From contig NC_069364.1 in assembly GCF_021730395.1 (NCBI RefSeq), positions 83,595,972 through 83,659,971 of the forward strand: a stretch of 64,000 nucleotides of DNA, in the 5' to 3' direction. The translations under genes and the position numbers were made by a program. Position 1 is the stretch's first letter. Every line of letters begins with the position of its first letter. Shown here one piece after another: positions 35,525-46,716 of this stretch. The notes below the pieces were generated by a model. The model did not search any database. It was not told the DNA's origin and worked only from the letters and a program-made list of their open reading frames with translations. Origin of the DNA: Mercenaria mercenaria (taxonomy: Eukaryota > Mollusca > Bivalvia > Venerida > Veneridae).

Positions 35525-36048
35525 AATCTTCAATGTTTATTGATGTTAAAATGGAACTTAGTGAAGTTTTCATGTGCGATATTTATAGAAAGCAGTCCGG
35601 CAACATACAATACAAAGGTACAATACGGATTGTGAAGTACAAGCTAGCCGATGTTTTACAGAATTTATATGGGTATAATAATATTATTTATTCTATATCT
35701 GTGAATTTTCTATCTCAAATACAGCATATATTTCACTAACGAATACAAAGCCCCGTATTCAACTCCCTTCGGATACGGAAAAATATTCAATCGGTAATGA
35801 TGTAATGTTGGCGTCTGAATGTTCTGTGGGTCAACACGTTCACAGTTTCAAACGAGTTTTCAGTCTTGTTTATGTAAAATTATAGTCAATTTTGACTGAC
35901 TAGAAATATGTATGTGTTTAAAAATAGCACCTTGATCTGCAAAAATGCATTCGACTCTCGTGGATTTTGCCAAGTCGGGTCACACTCGGCGCAAGTGCTT
36001 CGTATGATAGAGACCTGGCGAAACCCACTCATTGCAGATCAATTTACT
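35525..36048. repeat. Dispersed repeat plus palindrome, copy of 9506-9905 family
   Basis: 35525-35740 matches 9670-9905 ('tgatgtt', 'gcgatatttatagaaa', 'ccggcaacatacaatacaaa'). 35932-36048 is a palindrome (ttgatctgcaaaaatgcatt...attgcagatcaa) related to 9506-9668 ('gtggattttgccaagtcggg'). The order relative to the first copy is swapped. Confidence 0.55.
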
Positions 36049-36071
36049 GTTATAATAACATCATTGTAATT

Positions 36072-36307
36072 GAGCCGTGCCAAGCGAAAACCAACATAGT
36101 GGGTGTGCGACCAGCATGGATCCAGACCAGCCTGCGCATCCGCGCAGTCTGGTCAGGATCCATGCTGTTCGCTAACAGTTTCTCCAATTCCAATAGGCTT
36201 TAAAAGCGAACAGTATGGAGCCTGACCAGACTGCGCGGATGCGCAGGCTGGTCTGGATCCATGCTGGTCGCACACCCACTATGTTGGTTTTCCCATGGCA
36301 CGGCTCG
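36072..36307. mobile_element. Foldback element, young copy
   Basis: Terminal inverted repeats of over 100 bp are nearly perfect: the left end is gagccgtgccaagcgaaaac and the right end is ttttcccatggcacggctc. Each arm is itself a hairpin (gcatggatccagaccagcct...ctggtcaggatccatgc), so the element is a palindrome of palindromes. Copies at 12470 and 25988 are older. It is non-coding. Confidence 0.85.
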
Positions 36308-36982
36308 CATTACTTTTCTACTATTCCGTTGTGTTCGTTGATTTCTTACCATTTGCCTTCGCACGTAACTTTTTCCGCAGGAAATTGGCGGAAAAGAAAA
36401 GTGCTACAGGCGTATATCTAATGCATTTTTCAGTTTGTCACAAGGAACATTTCCCTAACCCGTAAACTTCTGGATTGAAAATTCATGCCTACCTAGCGGG
36501 GAAAGACATATTTATCCGGGTAGCAAATCATCTTTTCTTACCAGACTGGTTCACTGGTGCTGGATAGATCCCAGGATTACCCCCGGGGTGTAAGATGACT
36601 CTCCTGCTTTGAATGACGTATAAAGAACTAGATCTACATCTAGAAGATTTATGCAAACATTTATATTTTATTACATAAAATCAGGGACATAAATAGATAT
36701 AATATATACATTATTCCTGATAAAACGAGATAAAATTAAAACACCTCGATAGTTCCTCTTTGTTCGCCTAAGTATATTTCTCAAGTAAATAAAAACGTTA
36801 TTTTATGAAAAATACATAACATTACGCTGCGAATAATAAAACAAAACCGGAACTAAACATCTTATTTGTCTTTGAAACGTCATGATGCCGTCTTTCCTGT
36901 TTACTTTAAAGAAAGTCATTCGTTTGATTTTTTCATTACTATTGTAGATCTATCATGAATATGGCATGCAAGAAAAAGACAT

Positions 36983-37218
36983 CACCGGCTGTAGGTGCTG
37001 ATGGGAATATCCGGCTGCCGGGTACATGTTTACGCGTTAACCTGGCAGGGCCTCGTAGGCCTACATTGTTCACAATAATGACATCTTTTTTCATATGCCA
37101 TGTTGTTGTATGATATGTTATGTCATGTCAGATGCCCATAAACTTTGAAACTTTGTTACCTCCTACACAGTTACCCTCCAGCCGGATATTCCCACCTGCA
37201 CTTACAACCAGTGAAAGA
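36983..37218. mobile_element. MITE with terminal inverted repeats of about 40 bp
   Basis: The left end caccggctgtaggtgctgat, gggaatatccggctg is mirrored at right by cagccggatattcccacctg, cacttacaaccagtg. It is about 236 bp with no coding sequence. The flanks aaagacat and aaagaatc are only partly alike, so an 8-bp hAT-like target duplication is possible but not shown. Confidence 0.7.
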
Positions 37219-37581
37219 ATCTTATAATCTTTACCCTATATATCATGACGTGATAGGGTATGAGCGATTTTTAATTAATAGTCTTTGAAAATATTGCAGT
37301 AATATCACGGTGGGCAAGAAAATTGATCTAACATTGTTGCCTGAGAAAGGCAGGTGTTTTCCCAACTCTCGAGAAAGCGTGGATAAAAACCTCGCTAATG
37401 TTCGGTTTTCCATTCCTCACAGGCAGTCATATATGATCCTTATATCCTCTATATGCACAGCAAGTATCATTTGAAATAAATACATTTAATGCCAAAGTGA
37501 TTATTTACGCATATAAAAATTCAATAAATACACGCAACTAATAGATACAAATCTCTATCACCAAAAAGGCAATATAAAATG

Positions 37582-39411
37582 TCATTCAATTACTTGAAGG
37601 GTTCCGTTAATTACTCCAATATACCGTGTTTTGCCGATATTCTCCGTGGAGCTGTCGACATTACTTCCTCCAAAGAAAACACTGAGGCAAACATTTAGAA
37701 CAACAATAACAGCCATTAAGACAAATCCTGTAATATTCCAAAATAACAACCGTTTCTCTTTGTCTTGTATTTTTCCTTGCATAGCTTCCAACTTCTTTGC
37801 AGCGGAGGTCGTAGCTTGATTGTTTGTTTCGCTCTGTTGTTTTTGTGACTCTAACATTTCGTCTCTTTCTTTCATGAATTCAGCAAATTTGTATTCATAG
37901 TACCAAATGACTATCATACAAGCTAAAAAGCACAATTGTAGACATATTGACAGAGCAATTAAAACCAAATTCGTGTGATAAAACTGGTTTGCATCAGAAG
38001 AAACGACGACTTTGAGTTGTCCAAAGTTGGCCGCTAACAAGCCAACATCAATTAACTTGTGAATCATGCTACTTCTGGCGTTGAAACCGTATTCTCTTTT
38101 CGGACTTCTGCCCTGAAAGAGTTTACACGAATATGCATCTATAACAAAACATCTGATTTATAACAAATATTTAGGTTATTTCTAACTATTCAACATAGAT
38201 TTTTTAAACATAGGCAATGGGATTAATATCGTTAACGAGCTAATTAAAGATATCCAATTGCAATCTTTCACTAAAATATTTTATATTTAGATTATTTACT
38301 TTAAATGTGGAAAATTATCAAAAAATATATTTAACTCCCTCTAAATAAATTAATTGTGTATGTAGAGCTACATTCATAATTAAATACCATGCAGTAAAAT
38401 CGATTGTTCAAGTCCTTCCAGTTTTTCAGTGGTAGTACACAGTTGTACTGTGTTCAGTTTATATGTATATAGTCTATACTGTTTTTAACCTAATACATAG
38501 TACTGTTAATACAAATAAAGTCTTTATCTATGTTTACATGAATTATATAATAGTTAGTTCATGTTTTCAAGTACGAAATATGTACCTTTAAGTCAAAAGC
38601 ACCAGAACGTGCCATTTTCTTAATAACTTAAACGACTTGACTTTCTGTTGGCTTGTTATCGTTCTGCAACCGCTTTCTTTTAAAATGTTTCTTTTAGACT
38701 GACGAGATTGAGATTTTAAGAGAAAAAATATTTGATTACAAAAGTTTTAAGATAGGGAGGTATCTGGCTGATTTAATCACTCACAGGCATCACGTCCAAC
38801 AGATCATCTTCTTCCCCTTCTTCAGAATCCTTCGTTTTCTTACCTTTAGGATCGTATGTAGCCATCTCTATTATTTTTCCTGTTTCTGCAAATACAAAGT
38901 AAAAGCCTGAGATTATATTAGTAGTGCGATGGTCAGTTTTCTCAAAGGTTGGCTGAAAGTGTTTTTTTCAAGTATAAATACTTTAATATCTCTACCCGAG
39001 TAGTGGACCCTCAAGTTACTTCAATAGTTGATCCTTGCTATGATTTGATAATACATTGTCAGATTTTGAAATAATTCTAAATATTCATGTTTGTTTCTTT
39101 TTTAAACAGAATAAATTTACAAGGACTTTTTTTCAGAAATATTCAGCAAAGTAGTTAAACAAGTTTAAGCTTCTTTTAGCTGTGTTGAAACACATTGTAA
39201 CATTGTATTTAGATATAACAAGACACCAAATGGGCAAAACCTGCTAACCTGGGACGGACCTTTAACATTGTAAGTTTAAAGATTAAATCTTTACAGTTAC
39301 GTTTTAGGATGTTTTTGTTTAGAAAATGTCTTCAGTATCATACCTGCTTCTTCAAGAACAGATTCGCCGTAAAACCCAGCTCACTCACTCACTCTCCAGG
39401 AACCGTCAAAT
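37582..39411 (-). CDS. Ninjurin family protein with expanded loop, spliced
   Basis: Main exon 38112-37582 (acceptor ctttcag) encodes GRSPKREYGFNARSSMIHKL, DVGLLAANFGQLK (the ninjurin amphipathic core) and two membrane helices, about residues 57-81 and 133-157 in the 186-residue form. The loop between them is about 50 residues, charged and Gln-rich (KERDEMLESQKQQSETNN...), much longer than in vertebrate NINJ1/2. Two upstream coding exons both end in phase 0: 38615-38586 (MARSGAFDLK, donor AAAG|gtacat) and 38865-38785 (MATYDPKGKKTKDSEEGEED, then DLLDVMP, donor CCT|gtgagt). A non-coding exon at 39411-39344 (acceptor tttccag, donor GCAG|gtatga) fits a 5' UTR. The short exon may be an alternative start or, with an upstream AAG acceptor, a cassette. 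The gene converges on the 28178 ninjurin gene. Confidence 0.85.
38586..38615 (-). CDS. Ninjurin gene 2, alternative or cassette exon
   Basis: ATG and nine more codons (MARSGAFDLK) end at a donor in phase 0. The upstream sequence (gttattaag|AAAATGG) would also serve as a weak acceptor for a 33-nt cassette in frame. In the duplicate copy (40704) this exon is one base shorter, which breaks the frame. Confidence 0.5.
38785..38865 (-). CDS. Ninjurin gene 2, acidic N-terminal exon
   Basis: The exon starts at acceptor tatttgcag (first base 38885), with ATG at 38865 and donor at 38785|38784. The 27 residues are acidic (DSEEGEEDDLLD) and end in phase 0, so joining directly to the main exon keeps the frame. 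The exon is duplicated unchanged at 40954-40874 in the downstream copy. Confidence 0.65.
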
Positions 39412-39559
39412 CTGGAAATATATGTGTGATTCTAAAACTGCTAGACTAATGTAAAGCAGCCCATATAGGAAAATAGAAAAAGTTCAAACTCCACAGGTCG
39501 CTCAACACGACAAAAATGAAAATGTTGTAGGCTCGGTTTGATTGAGCCTGTTCATGGGC

Positions 39560-40090
39560 GTAGTGAAATGCATGCTACAGTCCACCTCTAGCCCCGGTTG
39601 ATCAGAATCACATTTACACATGTTATACAAAACAAAAAATGCAAAATAAACAAACGGAATTAGAAAGATCATACACTCATATCACAAAAGCAAATACAAA
39701 TTGCATTCAATACCAAGGGTTGTTATAATACCCAATATAACGGAATTTTGCGATAGTTCTTCCGTGAAGCTGTCGCATTACTCCCAAAGAAACCGAGGCT
39801 GAACATTAGAAACAACAATAACAGCCTTAGACAAATCGCGTAATACTTCAAAAACAACCTTCTCTTTCTGTATTAATTACCTTGCATAACTTCCAAGCTT
39901 CCTGCAGCGATGGTCGTAGCTTGATTTTTTGATTGCTCTGTTCTTTGATGATTTCAACTTGTTCTTTCTTCATGAAACAGCAAATTTGTATTCATAGAGT
40001 ACCATTGATCATCAACGAGCTTAAAAAAAATGTAGACTTGTCATGAACACGTTAAAACCAATTCGTGTGATAAATGGTTTGCATCAGAAG
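39560..40090. other. Indel-rich junction between the two ninjurin copies
   Basis: This stretch aligns at left to 41645-41870 and at right to 37615-37990, but with frequent small deletions against both, many in homopolymers. On either side the two copies are nearly identical. That contrast points to poor consensus at a duplication junction rather than ordinary decay. Confidence 0.7.
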
Positions 40091-41870
40091 AAACGACGAC
40101 TTTGAGTTGTCCAAAGTTGGCCGCTAACAGCCAACATCAATTAACTTGTGAATCATGCTACTTCTGGCGTTGAAACCGTATTCTCTTTTCGGACTTCTGC
40201 CCTGAAAGAGTTTACACGAATATGCATCTATAACAAAACATCTGATTTATAACAAATATTTAGGTTATTTCTAACTATTCAACATAGATTTTTTAAACAT
40301 AGGCAATGGGATTAATATCGTTAACGAGCTAATTAAAGATATCCAATTGCAATCTTTCACTAAAATATTTTATATTTAGATTATTTACTTTAAATGTGGA
40401 AAATTATCAAAAAAATATATTTAACTCCCTCTAAATAAATTAATTGTGTATGTAGAGCTACATTCATAATTAAATACCATGCAGTAAAATCGATTGTTCA
40501 AGTCCTTCCAGTTTTTCAGTGGTAGTACACAGTTGTACTGTGTTCAGTTTATATGTATATAGTCTATACTGTTTTTAACCTAATACATAGTACTGTTAAT
40601 ACAAATAAAGTCTTTATCTATGTTTACATGAATTATATAATAGTTAGTTCATGTTTTCAAGTACGAAATATGTACCTTTAAGTCAAAAGCACCAAACGTG
40701 CCATTTTCTTAATAACTTAAACGACTTGACTTTCTGTTGGCTTGTTTTCGTTATGCAACCGCTTTCTTTTAAAATGTTTCTTTTAGACTGACGAGATTGA
40801 GATTTTAAGAGAAAAAATATTTGATTACAAAAGTTTTAAGATAGGGAGGTATCTGGCTGATTTAATCACTCACAGGCATCACGTCCAACAGATCATCTTC
40901 TTCCCCTTCTTCAGAATCCTTCGTTTTCTTACCTTTAGGATCGTATGTAGCCATCTCTATTATTTTTCCTGTTTCTGCAAATACAAAGTAAAAGCGTGAG
41001 ATTATATTAGTAGTGCGATGGTCAGTTTTCTAAAGGTTGGCTGAAAGTATTTTTTTCAAGTATAAATACTTTAATATCTCTACCGAGTAGTGGACCCTCA
41101 AGTTACTTCAATAGTTGATCCTTGCTATGATTTGATAATACATTGTCAGATTTTGAAATAATTCTAAATATTCGTGTTTGTTTCTATTTTAAACAGAATA
41201 AATTTACAAGGACTTTTTTTCAGAAATATTCAGCAAAGTAGTTAAACAAGTTTAAGCTTCTTTAGCTGTGTTGAAACACATTGTAACATTGTATTAGATA
41301 TAACAAGACACCAATGGGCAAAACCTGCTAACCTGGGACGGACCTTAACATTGTAAGTTTAAAGATTAAATCTTTACAGTTACGTTTTAGGATGTTTTTG
41401 TTTAGAAAATGTCTTCAGTATCATACCTGCTTCTTCAAGAACAGATTCGCCGTAAAACCCAGCTCACTCACTCACTCTTCAGGAACCGTCGAATCTGGAA
41501 ATATATGTGTGATTCTAAAACTGCTAGACTAATGTAAAGCAGCCCATATAGGAAAATAGAAAAAGTTCAAACTCCACAGGTCGCTCAACACGACAAAAAT
41601 GAAAATGTTGTAGGCTCGGTTTGATTGAGCCTGTTCATGGGCGGTAGTGGAAATGCATGCTACCGTCCACGCCCTCTAGCCCCGGGTTGATCAGAACTCA
41701 ACATTTACACATGTTACAAGTACAAAAACGAGAAAACAATGGGCAAAATAAAACAAAACGGAATTTAGAAAGGGGATCTGAGGTTACGGAGCCTGCATAT
41801 CACAGAAACTGTCAAAAGACAAACTTAAAAAGCAGGCACAATATCCAAGGGATGATTATACAATACCCAA
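39720..41870 (-). pseudogene. Head-to-tail duplicate of ninjurin gene 2
   Basis: All the parts recur in order: main exon (about 40201-39735), short exon (40704), acidic exon (40954-40874), UTR exon (about 41494-41428) and flank. The first half of the main exon is scrambled by many small indels in 39720-40085, so no ninjurin frame survives. The rest is almost identical to 37985-39560, with about ten single-base differences, mostly losses in homopolymers (for example cttcttttagc/cttctttagc). It could be a recent broken gene copy or an assembly artefact. Confidence 0.8.
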
Positions 41871-42135
41871 AGCTATGAAAGCGGGAATATTGGAACCATC
41901 CAGGCTGAAATGGTCAAGCCGAAAAAATAAACAGTACCAATAGCACAACATAAGAGTCGTGCTGAACGATCAGAGAAGAGCGAAATATAACAGCCCTGAC
42001 TTAAGGTACGGGCCGCCATACGGCACAAACAACTCTTCTGTGATAATAAAATAGACAAAGTAGGAACTCCACAGGTCGTTCAACTCGACAAAAAATGAAA
42101 ATGTTGCAGGCTCGGTTTTATTGAGTCTGTTCATT
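41565..42135. repeat. Short local repeat around 41565 and 42058
   Basis: 'ctccacaggtcgctcaacac', 'gacaaaaatgaaaatgttg' and 'aggctcggtttgattgagcc' recur at 42068-42135 and in the upstream copy at 39490-39560. The stretch between is non-coding and includes a small inverted ggtagtgg...taccgtcc motif. Confidence 0.6.
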
Positions 42136-42925
42136 TACCCAAAGTTTTCCCAACTGTTAAGGTCATTTCTGCAGTTAGGGAAAAACGATTGATGCAATAT
42201 TCTATTTGCGATAGAATGGTCCTTTGCGTGTCCACCGTGCATCGCGGTTTAGTATTAAATAAAAAGTCATGATTGTCCAAAAGGAACACCGTACCAAAGA
42301 GATGTAGACTACTACTAATGACCTCTAACATGGCCTTGAAAATACATACGTACATTTATTGTACATGTAAAAGTAAATCAGGTAACAACTTTAAAGGCCT
42401 AGCTAGATCTTGGCAGTTGACTGCTCACTGTTACAGCAGGGTTTATGCATTTTCAGTGTATGGTTCCATTATACAAGGTAATGCATTAACGGCTATGAAG
42501 TTACCTTACTTCTTACTAAAGTGACAGAAGAAAAATTTCATTTTTTTTTCATGTATGTAACACTGCTGTATAAAAAATTGTATATGGCACTTTTTATTTA
42601 AAGATTCTCACATATTCAGGATTTGACAATAATAATTAGTTAATGGAAGTTCTATTTCTTTTTTCTTTTGAAAGTTTAGGAATTGTTTATTCCAAATACA
42701 CAACTTTAGAAATAATTTGTAAATTAATGCTATTTTTCTATATTCAGTGACTTTAAACAATATATTATTCACTAGACTAAAATCACTAATTATATAGATC
42801 ATAATCAAAAGCAAGTTTGAATGTTGTTCAGGTTAAACGTTTTATAACAACTCTAGCTATTATCTGCTGAGGGGCTCACGGCTGGAAACCGGGGCTCCTT
42901 TTGTGCTAATTTACCTCATATTATT
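42136..42925. other. Unassigned AT-rich spacer
   Basis: No exon, RNA gene or repeat family could be supported. Short open frames on both strands lack motifs. Confidence 0.35.
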
Positions 42926-42927
42926 TT

Positions 42928-43205
42928 TTTTTATTTGTTTTGTTGGGTTTCACATCGCGCCGAATTAATATATGTCATACGGCAATTTTCCAGCTTTGAT
43001 GGTGGAGTAAGACCCCCAGGTGTCCCCGTGCATTATTTTATTACGAGCGGGTACCTATGTAGAACCACCGACCTTCCGTAATCCAGCTGGATGGTTTCCC
43101 CACATTAAGAAATCAACGCCCTGGGCGAGGTTCGAACCCGCATCGGTGAGGGAAAAGTAATTCTAAGTCGGCGAACTTAACCACTTGGCCACGGAGTGCC
43201 GTCCC
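42928..43205 (-). repeat. tRNA-headed SINE, best copy
   Basis: On the minus strand it starts ggcactccgtggccaagtgg, a Ser/Leu-like tRNA head with A-box TGGCCAAGTGGTTAAG, and B-box GGTTCGAACCT near 43130. A body of about 190 bp follows, containing 'ccatccagctggattacgga', 'aggtcggtggttctacatag' and 'gtcttactccaccatcaaag'. It ends in tgaaacccaacaaaacaaat. Copies at 3430 and 18398 share the body. Confidence 0.75.
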
Positions 43206-43301
43206 CACCCCCTTCTCCTTATGTCATTATCTTTACAGAGGATATTTGTTTGTTCAGGGTAAGATTATGATATCATCTTTCACGAGTGAACACAAGGGGC
43301 C

Positions 43302-43709
43302 GTATTCATAAAGCATCTTAAGTATAAGTATAAGAAATTGATTATTTACTTAAGTATTACTTAGGTTAGAAATTTATTTTACTTAAGTATATTTGTTATT
43401 CATAAAACAACTTAATAAGTATTTCTTGTTTTTTATTGTGGACGAAAACATTAAAAAACAACATTAATTTCAGACAGATACAATATGCACAATTATTTTT
43501 AAAGTGCTTTTTATGTGAAAACAACACTTTAATCGTACTCACCACGCTATTTTATTTTCTGACTTAAGTCATTTCTTACGTACCTTAAGTTTTAGCTGTT
43601 TTATGACTAGAACTTAAGTTTTTACTTAGACTTAAGTTGAAATCACCACAAACTTAAGTAAAATCTTAAACTTAAGTCAAAACTTATACTTAAGATGCTT
43701 TATGAATAC
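43302..43709. mobile_element. MITE with perfect 28-bp terminal inverted repeats
   Basis: The ends gtattcataaagcatcttaa (left) and ttaagatgctttatgaatac (right) are exact complements over 28 bp. The 408-bp AT-rich interior is packed with cttaag/acttaagt words and contains no gene. The outward sequence gggcc suggests the original end was longer. Confidence 0.8.
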
Positions 43710-44140
43710 CAGATGTAATATTTAAAATGTAAGGTATAGTGTTCATGAGTGAAATATATTTTGATCTTATATGCGAAACAAATACATGTTCTTTCTATTT
43801 CATGTTTTGACTAAATTTACTCATTTTATAGTTTCTTCATATTTTTCATGTTAAAATACCAGATATATATCACTCTAATATTTCAATAATTCACTAAAAA
43901 CCATGGTAAAATGTTTAGCAGCAGAGGAGGTTAGAATTGGACTTTTAAGGGGTGGGAAGGGTTTTGGGGCAATGGATCTTAACCTTTAGCCAGCATGTTA
44001 GTTAGACTCACGGTGGTGATGCGTGCACCTGATATTGCCATTAAGTGATAAGATATTTTCCGTAAACGTGGTTGATTTTTTTCAACAAGGTTAGTCAAAA
44101 CCAAAGTAACTATTATATTCTACTATTATACATAAAAAGC
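43710..44140. other. Unassigned spacer
   Basis: Nothing recognised; AT-rich with no exon support. Confidence 0.3.
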
Positions 44141-45075
44141 AAGCCCGGATCCAGGGGGGCCCGTGCCCCCAACCTTCAGTTGGCTGAGGAGTGACCTATA
44201 CTCATCAAAGTTGCACCCAGCTATTTTGGCAAAGGAATAACAAAATTCAGACCCAAAATGCACCAGAGGCCACCATAACTATTTTTCAAAATTTTCGAAG
44301 GGGAGATCCGGCCCCTACAACATTTTGAGTACCCATCACGTACCTCAAAATTTTGATAAAAAATGCTCCAGAGGCCACCATTTCATACCTATATCCCAAA
44401 ATGTTTCAGGTGGAGACAACCAATGACACCCCTAAAACGATTGATGAACCCGTTCCTGTACCTCAAAATTAGACAAACAAATGAGCCAGAGACCACCATT
44501 CATACCTATATTTCAGAATTTTCCAGGGGGGAGGAACCTCCAGACCCCCCTAAAACGATGTACCCCTCTCGTACCTCAAAATTACACAAGAAAAATAAGA
44601 GGCCACCATTCCATACCTATATTTCAATTTTTTCCCCAAAGGGCGATCCCACTATCCCCCTGAAACGCTAGATGTACCTCTCCCGTACCTCAAAATTAGA
44701 CGAGAGAATACACTAGAGGCCGCCATTTCATACCTATATTTCAAATTTGCATGGAGAAACCCCATGACCCCCACCGCCTAAAACGATGGATGAACCCTTT
44801 CCCGTACTTCAAAATTACACAAAAAATGCACAATAGGCCATCATTTCACACCTTTATTTCAGAATTTTCAAGGGAGAAACCAACCTTACCCCATAAAACG
44901 ATGGATGTACCCACTACTGTACCTCAAAATTAGACAAGAAAATACATCAGAGACACCCATTTTATATATATATCTAGTGCAAAATTTTCAAGGGGGGATC
45001 CCCCTCACATGAGCAGAGCGCCCACTCCCCCGTACCTAAATCCATTCGGCACTATGCGCCTCGCCGATTAGGCTT
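44141..45075. repeat. Tandem array of about 116 bp within a GC-ended repeat
   Basis: About six to seven copies of a unit with 'gaggccaccatttcatacct', 'atatttcaaaattttcaagg', 'ccccctaaaacgatggatg' and 'cccgtacctcaaaatt' (landmarks near 44341, 44459, 44574, 44688, 44805 and 44921). It is flanked by cccggatccaggggggcccg at left and cggcactatgcgcctcgccg at right. Frames through it give PPFHTYI repeats that merely reflect the DNA repeat. Confidence 0.8.
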
Positions 45076-45589
45076 TTGTTCTAAACCGGGATTCTAACTT
45101 TTAATAATCAGTTACTACGTATATGCTCTGAAAAGAGTAAAATGAGTCAATCCTAAGTAGAATCTTATAAAATGATGACCTTACCATTTGATAAATGTAT
45201 TTCTCCCGATATCGTCACCTAATTTCTTGTCATAAAAATTCCGAATCATTCAGTTTAACAGTATTGGTTCTTATGTAAATCCGGAATAATCTTGAAGCTA
45301 GTTTTTGCTTGTTTTAGATGGTTGTTATTACCTTGACATAAATATGCTTTTTTTTACCAATAGGAAAACTATAACGAAACTGCGTGTATAGAGATAGATA
45401 GCATATTGTACAATCTATATCATAAGCATAACACGTGGGCATTGTTTCCTCGTTGATATCTCATACACCGTACACTATTGGCTGATTTATGGCCGATTTC
45501 TCTATCATTGATTTTAATTTTTACAAAGATTTTGTCTTTTTTGTAACTAACTAAAACTGAGTGGTTTACGCACTAACCATATGTATAAC

Positions 45590-46403
45590 AAAGGGCCAAG
45601 ATGGCCCTAGGTCGCTCACCTGATAAACACACCATAAAAGTGTAAACATGTTTGACATAGTGATTTCATGGAAACAAATATTCTGACCAATTTTCATTAA
45701 GATTGGATCAAAAATGTGGTCTTTTAAGTGTAAACAAGCATTTTCTTCAATTTGACCTAGTGACCTAGTTTTTGAGCTAAGATGACCTACATTCGAATCT
45801 GATCTAGATTTGATCAAGGCAATCATTCTGACTAAATTTCATCAACCTCGATTAAAAAAATACAGCTTCTATCGCATACAAAACATTTTTCTTTGATATA
45901 TCCTAGCGACCTAGTTTTTGACCCCAGATGAACCATATTCAAAATTGACCTTTATTTCATCAAGGCAAACATTCTGAGCAAAATTCATAAAGATCAATTG
46001 AAAAATACAGCCTCTATCGCATTAACAAGGTTTTTCTTTGATTTGATCTCGTGACCTAGTTTTTGATCCCAGATGACCCATTTTCGAAATTAGCCTAGAT
46101 TTCATCAAGGTTATCATTCTGACAAAATTTCATGAAGATCAGTTGAAAAATACAGCCTCTATCGCATACACAAGGTTTTTCTTTGATTTGACCTAGTGAC
46201 CTACTTTTTAACCCCAGATAACCCATTTTCCAACTCGTCCTAGATTTTATCAAGGCAATCATTCTTACCAAAATTCATGAAGATCAGTTGAAAAATACAG
46301 CCTCTATCGCATACACAAGCTAAATGTTGACGGACGACAGACGACGGACGCCGGACATCGAGCGATCAGAAAAACTCACCTGAGCATTGCTCAGGTGAGC
46401 TAA
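45590..46403 (+). mobile_element. Helitron-like tandem-repeat element, complete
   Basis: The head hairpin AGGGCC AAGAT GGCCCT (45592-45608) is followed by taggtcgctcacctgata. About five monomers of roughly 146 bp follow ('cagcctctatcgcatacaca'). The pre-tail is gacggacgacagacgacgga. The tail hairpin is perfect: ctcacctgagc att gctcaggtgag (46375-46399), and CTAA follows at 46400-46403. The 10-bp head word gctcacctga is the complement of the tail. No coding. Confidence 0.82.
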
Positions 46404-46716
46404 AAATACGGAGCGAAAACCTGAGTAGAAACACAGTATTTTCAGAGATAATATTTTGCCATAACAATTATAGCAGATTTTGGGATTACTATAATGACAG
46501 TATATAGAATACTTGACTGTTTATTTAACAGTGTTAAAGAAAGAAAATTAACAATATCTAAATCACATTTCTTCAATAACCAATCATTATGGAAGCATAG
46601 AGCGATCAATATCGTCGAGTTATCTGGTATATGTCTTTACTCCTAGCATTCAAAAATAGTAAAATAATCTGTGTATTATTTATTTTTCCGCTTTCATCAA
46701 TAATAGTTCACTTAAT

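Noticed and set aside
35058-35533. Cys/Val/His-rich peptides on both strands
   Set aside because: They are translations of a TG/CGTG microsatellite.
44363-44933. Pro/His-rich repeat protein (PPFHTYI units)
   Set aside because: The frames follow a 116-bp non-coding tandem array, shift from unit to unit, and lack start or splice support.
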